The translations under genes and the position numbers were made by a program. Source: GWB1-38-13 sp964488535 (GTDB taxonomy: Bacteria > Patescibacteriota > Microgenomatia > UBA8517). Taken from it: a DNA stretch of 11,451 nt. Location of the stretch: NCBI GenBank assembly GCA_964488535.1, contig CAZAUT010000025.1:1-11451 (forward strand), given 5' to 3'. Below, piece after piece: positions 7,927-11,451 of this stretch (positions within the stretch are counted from its first letter, which is position 1; every line of letters starts with the position of its first letter). Below the pieces are notes generated by a model, which did not search any database, was not told where the DNA came from, and worked only from the letters and a program-made list of their open reading frames with translations.

Positions 7927-7981
7927 TGTTGTCGGGTGATTGGTAGTGAGCGTAAGTCGAACTACGAATCACTTGTCAACA
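7927..7981 (+). repeat. Long hairpin upstream of 23S
   Basis: An outer stem TGTTG (7927-7931) / CAACA (7977-7981), a middle stem GTGATT / AATCAC and an inner stem GTAGT / ACTAC form an interrupted hairpin of about 16 bp with small internal loops. No T-tract follows. It is plausible as part of the pre-23S leader or a processing site. Confidence 0.5.
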
Positions 7982-8023
7982 GAGACTAAATGATTAAAGG
8001 GAGGGAATTTGTGATGAAGTATG

Positions 8024-8040
8024 TTCCTGCTTTGCAGGAA
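8024..8040 (+). repeat. Isolated tip-type hairpin
   Basis: TTCCTGC-TTT-GCAGGAA is a perfect 7-bp stem with loop TTT. It is identical in form to the left tips of the AT-rich elements, but no AT-rich interior or right tip follows. It may be a solo tip left after loss of an element. Confidence 0.5.
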
Positions 8041-8059
8041 TGCACCTTTCCCGCTCAAA

Positions 8060-8110
8060 CTCGTCGCTCCCGAGGGCTACGTCCTCGCGTCGCGATGTCG
8101 TTTATACGGG
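8060..8110 (+). ncRNA. Structured spacer RNA motif, copy 2
   Basis: The outer stem is TCGC (8064-8067) / GCGA (8092-8095). The inner stem CGAGG (8071-8075) / CCTCG (8083-8087) plus C8077-G8081 closes on loop TAC. Relative to copy 1 (4923-4973) four base pairs change on both sides and remain paired. It lies 22 bp before boxA in the predicted 23S leader. Confidence 0.55.
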
Positions 8111-8131
8111 ATACATCGCAAAGTCCGACTT

Positions 8132-8145
8132 TGCTCTTTAACAAT
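8132..8145 (+). promoter_or_regulatory. boxA antitermination site before 23S
   Basis: TGCTCTTTAACAAT matches the well-known boxA of E. coli rRNA spacers. In the nascent RNA, boxA is bound by NusB and S10 (NusE), which lets RNA polymerase pass terminators and structured RNA. Here it precedes an rRNA loaded with hairpins. It supports transcription from the upstream promoter into 23S. Confidence 0.75.
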
Positions 8146-8163
8146 TTAGGGAGAAAGGCCACT

Positions 8164-8173
8164 NNNNNNNNNN
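8164..8173. other. Assembly gap (10 N)
   Basis: A run of ten N joins two contigs, so true distance is unknown. It falls exactly on the left tip hairpin of the next element: after the gap the sequence resumes with GT-ACA-GCACGAG, the loop and 3' strand of a tip. The hairpin probably broke the assembly. Leader and boxA to the left and 23S to the right make the join biologically plausible. Confidence 0.9.
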
Positions 8174-8305
8174 GTACAGCACGAGCACTGTTAACTTTTG
8201 ACAAATTAACAAATTAACTAAGAAAAAAGCAGGTTTTTATTATTATTTCTTTGAGTTAATTGTTAAATTGTTAATTTTGTTAATTGTTCTCATGCTGTGC
8301 ATGAG
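8174..8305 (+). repeat. Palindrome-tipped AT-rich element before 23S
   Basis: The left tip is partly hidden by the gap; its loop ACA (8176-8178) and strand GCACGAG (8179-8185) are visible. The right tip is CTCATGC-TGT-GCATGAG (8289-8305). The loops ACA and TGT are exact complements. The interior is a long inverted repeat of TTAACAAATTAAC-like units on the left and their complement on the right. It ends about 5 bp before the 23S start, where a pre-23S processing stem would normally lie. Confidence 0.65.
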
Positions 8306-8473
8306 TAATATGTCTTTATACTAACGCAGACAGTGAATGCCTAGGTTTTGCTTACCGATGAAGGACGCGCAAGGCTGCGATAATCGGCGGGAAGGAGCCA
8401 CGATCCTGTGATCCGCCGGTGTCCGAATGAGGAAACTCGACCGAGTTTATACTCGGCCACGCCATAGCAAAAG

Positions 8474-8639
8474 TGTCTTGCATAGTGTGCATGAACTGGA
8501 ATTGACAGAATAATTTCCAATAAATACCAATGAACACCAATAAATACCAATTGCCAATTGGGTATTTGTGAAGATTTGTATTTATTTGGAATTTGTCATT
8601 TCCACAGTTTGTGCCTGCTGTGCAGGACACATAACTGTG
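8474..8639 (+). repeat. 23S insertion 1, tipped AT-rich element
   Basis: The left tip region (8474-8496) is imperfect, with loop ATA (8482-8484). The right tip CCTGC-TGT-GCAGG (8614-8626) has an extended stem CACAG / CTGTG (8603-8607, 8635-8639). The loops ATA and TGT pair with one U-G. The two tips are reverse complements apart mainly from T-for-C transitions. The interior contains CCAATAAATACCAATT (8537-8552) and ATTTGTATTTATTTG (8574-8588), both shared with insertion 3. It replaces a variable stem near E. coli 150-180. Confidence 0.7.
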
Positions 8640-8695
8640 GTAGAGGGTACCGTCCGAACTGAAACATCTAAGTAGGGCGAGGAAAAGAAAACAAT

Positions 8696-8712
8696 CCCGA
8701 CCTAAAGTCGGG
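8696..8712 (+). repeat. Small hairpin in 23S shared with the terminator
   Basis: CCCGAC (8696-8701) pairs with GTCGGG (8707-8712) around loop CTAAA. The 15-nt core CCCGACCTAAAGTCG is identical to the tip of the terminator-like hairpin at 1340-1354. It enlarges a short stem of domain I near E. coli 230-240. Confidence 0.55.
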
Positions 8713-8762
8713 GAACATTTCGCAAGTAGCGGAGAGCGAAAACGAAAAAGCCTAAACCCCCA

Positions 8763-8886
8763 CACCAATTAAGCACAAAATATTAACCGATTCAATTTAG
8801 TTTAAGTTTGTACTTTACTATTTAAATATAAGTTAATTTAAGTTATTCGCTTATAAATATTTTGGGAATCGGGTGCTTAATTGGTG
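8763..8886 (+). repeat. 23S insertion 2, AT-rich stem without tips
   Basis: CACCAATTAAGCAC (8763-8776) is perfectly complementary to GTGCTTAATTGGTG (8873-8886). A further AAAATATT / AATATTTT match lies inside, and the 96-nt centre is almost pure A/T. It lacks end hairpins, unlike the others. It is a simple extended stem that would be a good RNase III substrate, in domain I after the segment GCGAAAACG. Confidence 0.75.
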
Positions 8887-9172
8887 AGGGGGGGTTGCAG
8901 GAGTCTAATATGGGATTCATTTATTATAGTAGAACGGTGTGGAATTGCCGGCCATAGGGAGTGAAAGCCTCGTATACGAAATGATAAATGACCCTAAGAA
9001 TTTCCTAAGTACCACGGTACAAATATACCGTGGGAATCCGGGAGAACCATCTTCCAAGGCTAAATATAAGCAAAGACCGATAGTGAACTAGTACCGAGAG
9101 GGAAAGGCGAAAAGAAGGGTGGAACACCCAGTGAAATAGAACCTGAAACTGTTTGCGGACAAACCGGTAGAG

Positions 9173-9300
9173 CCCTGTCCTTTGGACAAGGAATGTCACA
9201 AATAATTACCAATAAGTACCAATAAATACCAATTTCCAATTGGGGATTGGTGGACATTTGTATTTATTTGAAATTTGGCATTTCTCGTCCAGGGGACGAG
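9173..9300 (+). repeat. 23S insertion 3, tipped AT-rich element (helix 25)
   Basis: The left tip TGTCC-TTT-GGACA (9176-9188) extends to C9173-G9191 with one mismatch. The right tip is CTCGTCC-AGG-GGACGAG (9284-9300). The loops TTT and AGG pair as U-G, U-G, U-A. The interior shares two 15-16-nt blocks with insertion 1. By flanking sequence it sits at the helix 25 equivalent, a classic site of intervening sequences in bacterial 23S, for example Salmonella. Confidence 0.75.
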
Positions 9301-9403
9301 GTGATACCGTGCCTATTGAAGAATGAACCGGCGAGTTGTTGTGTGGTGCAGCCTAAGTCTTTTATGGACGGAGGCAAAGCGAAAGCGAGTACAAATAGTG
9401 CGG

Positions 9404-9538
9404 CTTGTGCGTAGCACAAGAGAGAAATAAGTTGACTGAGTTAATTGAGTCGACTAAGTAGAACAAAATTTTTACTTTTTATAAACTCAATTAACTTAAT
9501 ATCTTAATTAACTTGATCTCTCTCGTGCTGCGCGCGAG
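9404..9538 (+). repeat. 23S insertion 4, tipped AT-rich element
   Basis: The left tip is CTTGTGC-GTA-GCACAAG (9404-9420). The right tip is CTCGTGC-TGC-GCGCGAG (9522-9538, one U-G pair). The loops GTA and TGC pair. AGTTAATTGAGT in the left arm is exactly complementary to ACTCAATTAACT in the right. It precedes the conserved CAGACCCGAAACC segment, near E. coli 640-655. Confidence 0.8.
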
Positions 9539-9930
9539 GAGTACCCCACATCAGACCCGAAACCAGGTGATCTAGCCATGAGCAGGGTGAGTTCCGACGA
9601 AGGTCGGAAGGAAGCCCGAACCCGTTGTCGTTGTAATGACTTGGGATGACTTGTGGATAGCGGTAATATGCCAAACGAACCTGGAGATAGCTGGTTCTCC
9701 CCGAAAGGTCTATAGGGACCGTGCTCCGTCAAGATATGGTGGGGGTAAAGATACTGGATGGAATAGCAAGCGCAAGCGAGTTATTCTAACCAAACTCATA
9801 ATACCACCGTTATTTATCGGAGTAGACAGTCGCATCGGGCTAAGCTGATGCGGCGAGAGGGTAACAGCCCTGACTTTCAGCTAAGGCCTCTAAATCATAG
9901 TTAAGTTTCAAAGGAAGTTCATTTCCATAA

Positions 9931-9965
<35 letters not shown>

Positions 9966-10050
9966 TAAAGATAGCGTAACAGCTCACTGGTCGATGGAAG
10001 TGGGCGCCGAAAATTTATCGAGGATTAAACTATGTGCCGAAGCTAGAGAT

Positions 10051-10225
10051 CTTGTCCTTTGGACAAGCAAATTCTAAACACTAATTTCTAAACTCTAAAC
10101 AATATCAAAATTCAAATGAATTAAATTCAAAACAAGCGTTTTTATTCGCTATTTGTGATTTAATAAATTGGAGTTTGTTTAGGATTTCGATTTAGAATTT
10201 TGGATTTGCTCGCCCAGAGGGCGAG
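10051..10225 (+). repeat. 23S insertion 5, tipped AT-rich element (helix 45)
   Basis: The left tip is CTTGTCC-TTT-GGACAAG (10051-10067) and the right tip is CTCGCCC-AGA-GGGCGAG (10209-10225). The loops TTT and AGA pair. The interior left arm is rich in TTCTAAAC units, complemented on the right by GTTTAGGA and TTTAGAA. It is flanked by CCGAAGCT and GGTAGGGGAGCGTTC, which places it at the helix 45 equivalent, the other classic intervening-sequence site. Confidence 0.8.
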
Positions 10226-10406
10226 GTGGTAGGGGAGCGTTCCAACTGCAGTGAAGTTCCCGCGTAAGCGAGGGGTGGAGCGGTTGGAAGTGAGAATGCC
10301 GGTATGAGTAGCGCACTACTCCGATGAGAATTCGGAGCACCGAATACCCAAGGTTTCCCCGCAGACGTTCGTCGTGCGGGGGTTAATCGGTTACTAACCT
10401 AAGTCC

Positions 10407-10554
10407 CGCTACCTAAGGTAGCGTAACAAAATCAAAAATCAAAGTTCAAAATGCAAAATGAAAATGTAAAATGCAAAGATTTTTATCTTTTTGGTATGTC
10501 ATTTTGAAATTTGATATTTAATATTTGATTTTACGTACGTCGCTTTAGGCGGCG
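10407..10554 (+). repeat. 23S insertion 6, tipped AT-rich element
   Basis: The left tip is CGCTACC-TAA-GGTAGCG (10407-10423). The right tip is CGTCGCT-TTA-GGCGGCG (10538-10554), with two U-G pairs. The loops TAA and TTA are exact complements although the stems differ from the CTYG type. The interior is made of AAAATCAAA and CAAAATG units with their complement. It lies before the AACAGGTTAA-ATTCCTGTA segment, near E. coli 1400. Confidence 0.75.
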
Positions 10555-10608
10555 GGAGTAAGGGATGTACAACAGGTTAAAATTCCTGTATTTGTTTTGA
10601 ATCGACCA

Positions 10609-10726
10609 CTCGTCCGTAGGACGAGCAAATAGATTTACGCGGATAAGAAGCGGATTTACACAGATTGAATCAGTGAGAATCCGTTTTGGAATCAGTGAGA
10701 ATCAATGTGCTCGACCTGCGGTCGAG
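10609..10726 (+). repeat. 23S insertion 7, tipped element with a different core
   Basis: The left tip is CTCGTCC-GTA-GGACGAG (10609-10625) and the right tip is CTCGACC-TGC-GGTCGAG (10710-10726). The loops GTA and TGC pair. The core is less A/T-rich and carries a direct repeat GAATCAGTGAGAATC (10667-10681 and 10689-10703) plus CGGATAAGAAGCGGATTTAC. From memory it resembles widespread intergenic repeats of the kind AATCCGCGTAAATCCG. It lies near E. coli 1440-1450. Confidence 0.75.
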
Positions 10727-11025
10727 AGCTGGGGATTGACCGGGTGAGATGATTGGAGCCCCTTCGTGAAGTGGGGTGCAAGCATTTAGACAGTGTTGAT
10801 TGGAAAATCCGTCAATGCGTTTAATCGAGATGTTATGCAAAGCCTAAAGCAATTTGGGCAATTCCATTCCATTTTGTCTGCAAGAAAAGATTCGCAGCGA
10901 GATTCAGATCAAGCCGTACCGTAAACCAACACAGGTGGGTTGGTCGAGAAGACTAAGGTGAGCGAGAGAAAGAGGCTTAAGGAACTCGGCAAAAAAACTG
11001 GACGTAACATTTGGAGATGTCCTGC

Positions 11026-11138
11026 CTTGTGCGGAGCACGAAGTTTATGAAGTTAAATAAGTGATTGAGTGATTGAGTTAAAAAAACTTAGTTGCTTGGT
11101 CGCTTAATCGCTTTGTAACTTTCGTGCTCTGCGCGAGG
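11026..11138 (+). repeat. 23S insertion 8, tipped AT-rich element
   Basis: The left tip is TTGTGC-GGA-GCACGA (11027-11041, one U-G) and the right tip is TCGTGC-TCT-GCGCGA (11122-11136, one U-G). The loops GGA and TCT pair as G-U, G-C, A-U. The left arm repeats GTGATTGA twice. The right arm holds the rough complement around GCTTAATCGC. It lies before the GCTGCAAC segment, near E. coli 1715-1740. Confidence 0.7.
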
Positions 11139-11249
11139 CTGCAACAAACGATTGCTAACCGACTGTTTATCAAAAACACAAGTCCGTGCAAAGCAGCAAT
11201 GCCATGTATACGGGCTGACACCTGCCCAGTGCCGGTAAGTTAAGAGGAT

Positions 11250-11390
11250 TCGTCCTTTGGACAGGGAAATTCAAAATTCAAATCCACAAAATTCAATTCA
11301 ATAACGAAACTCAAAATATAAAACATTTGTTATTTGAGTTTGACTTGTGTATTTGATATTTGTCATTTGAATTTTTCCGCCCAGAGGGCG
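11250..11390 (+). repeat. 23S insertion 9, tipped AT-rich element (helix 68 region)
   Basis: The left tip is weak: GTCC-TTT-GGAC (11252-11262). The right tip is CGCCC-AGA-GGGCG (11378-11390). The loops TTT and AGA pair. The interior is AATTCAAA units on the left and TTTGAATT-type complement on the right. It lies between GTGCCGGTAAGTTAA and TTTAAGCTCCGGTAAACGG, that is, within the helix 68 equivalent near the ribosomal E site. Confidence 0.7.
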
Positions 11391-11451
11391 ATGAATTTAA
11401 GCTCCGGTAAACGGCAGCAGTAACTATAACTGTTCTACGGTAGCGAAGCCC

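Noticed and set aside
8341..9257. Minus-strand open frames of 64-138 codons within 23S
   Set aside because: They lie over conserved 23S segments and the AT-rich insertions, with no promoter or start signal. They are chance frames.
9190..9283. Repeated ACCAATAAATACCAAT units as a CRISPR array
   Set aside because: The units are short, unevenly spaced and part of an inverted repeat. There are no spacers of constant length and no cas genes.

Overview
The window reads as one ribosomal RNA locus of a Candidate Phyla Radiation (Patescibacteria) bacterium, possibly Microgenomates-like. That placement is inferred from divergent 16S and 23S genes with an intron and many insertions, AT-rich spacers, mostly unrecognisable proteins and weak ribosome-binding sites. 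I cannot name the lineage from sequence alone. All recognisable RNA genes are on the + strand: 16S (3' part), tRNA-Ile(GAT), tRNA-Ala(TGC) and 23S (5' two thirds, running off the window). The gene order is the classic 16S - Ile - Ala - 23S.

The locus is heavily inflated. (1) The 16S gene is split after the equivalent of E. coli U1498 by a 222-nt ORF-less group I intron that seems to end in A rather than the usual G. (2) The spacer between 16S and 23S is about 7.4 kb. It holds a terminator-like hairpin, a roughly 1000-residue unknown protein with an internal twin-arginine motif, a truncated tRNA-Ile copy, and four or five small unknown genes. One of these is antisense to the rRNA and is driven from a divergent pair of near-consensus promoters that predict leaderless or nearly leaderless mRNAs. 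Further candidate promoters precede tRNA-Ile and tRNA-Ala, and a good boxA antitermination site lies just before 23S. The 23S transcript is therefore probably uncoupled, at least partly, from 16S. (3) The visible 23S portion is about 1.2 kb longer than its E. coli counterpart. The excess is nine AT-rich inverted-repeat insertions at variable helix tips, including the equivalents of helices 25, 45 and probably 68.

The most interesting signal is the shared design of the insertions. Ten elements (eight in 23S, one after 16S, one directly before 23S) have a small GC-rich hairpin at each end, typically a 7-bp stem with a 3-nt loop, enclosing a long AT-rich imperfect inverted repeat. In every one the left and right loops can pair with each other, allowing G-U (GTA/TGC, TTT/AGA, TTT/AGG, GGA/TCT, TAA/TTA, ACA/TGT, ATA/TGT). 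Two of them share interior sequence and look like copies. This resembles a family of mobile, RNA-structured palindromic elements that tolerate or exploit insertion into rRNA. It recalls the double-hairpin elements of some fungal mitochondria, but I do not recognise it as a described bacterial family. A second structured motif occurs twice in the spacer with four compensated base-pair changes.
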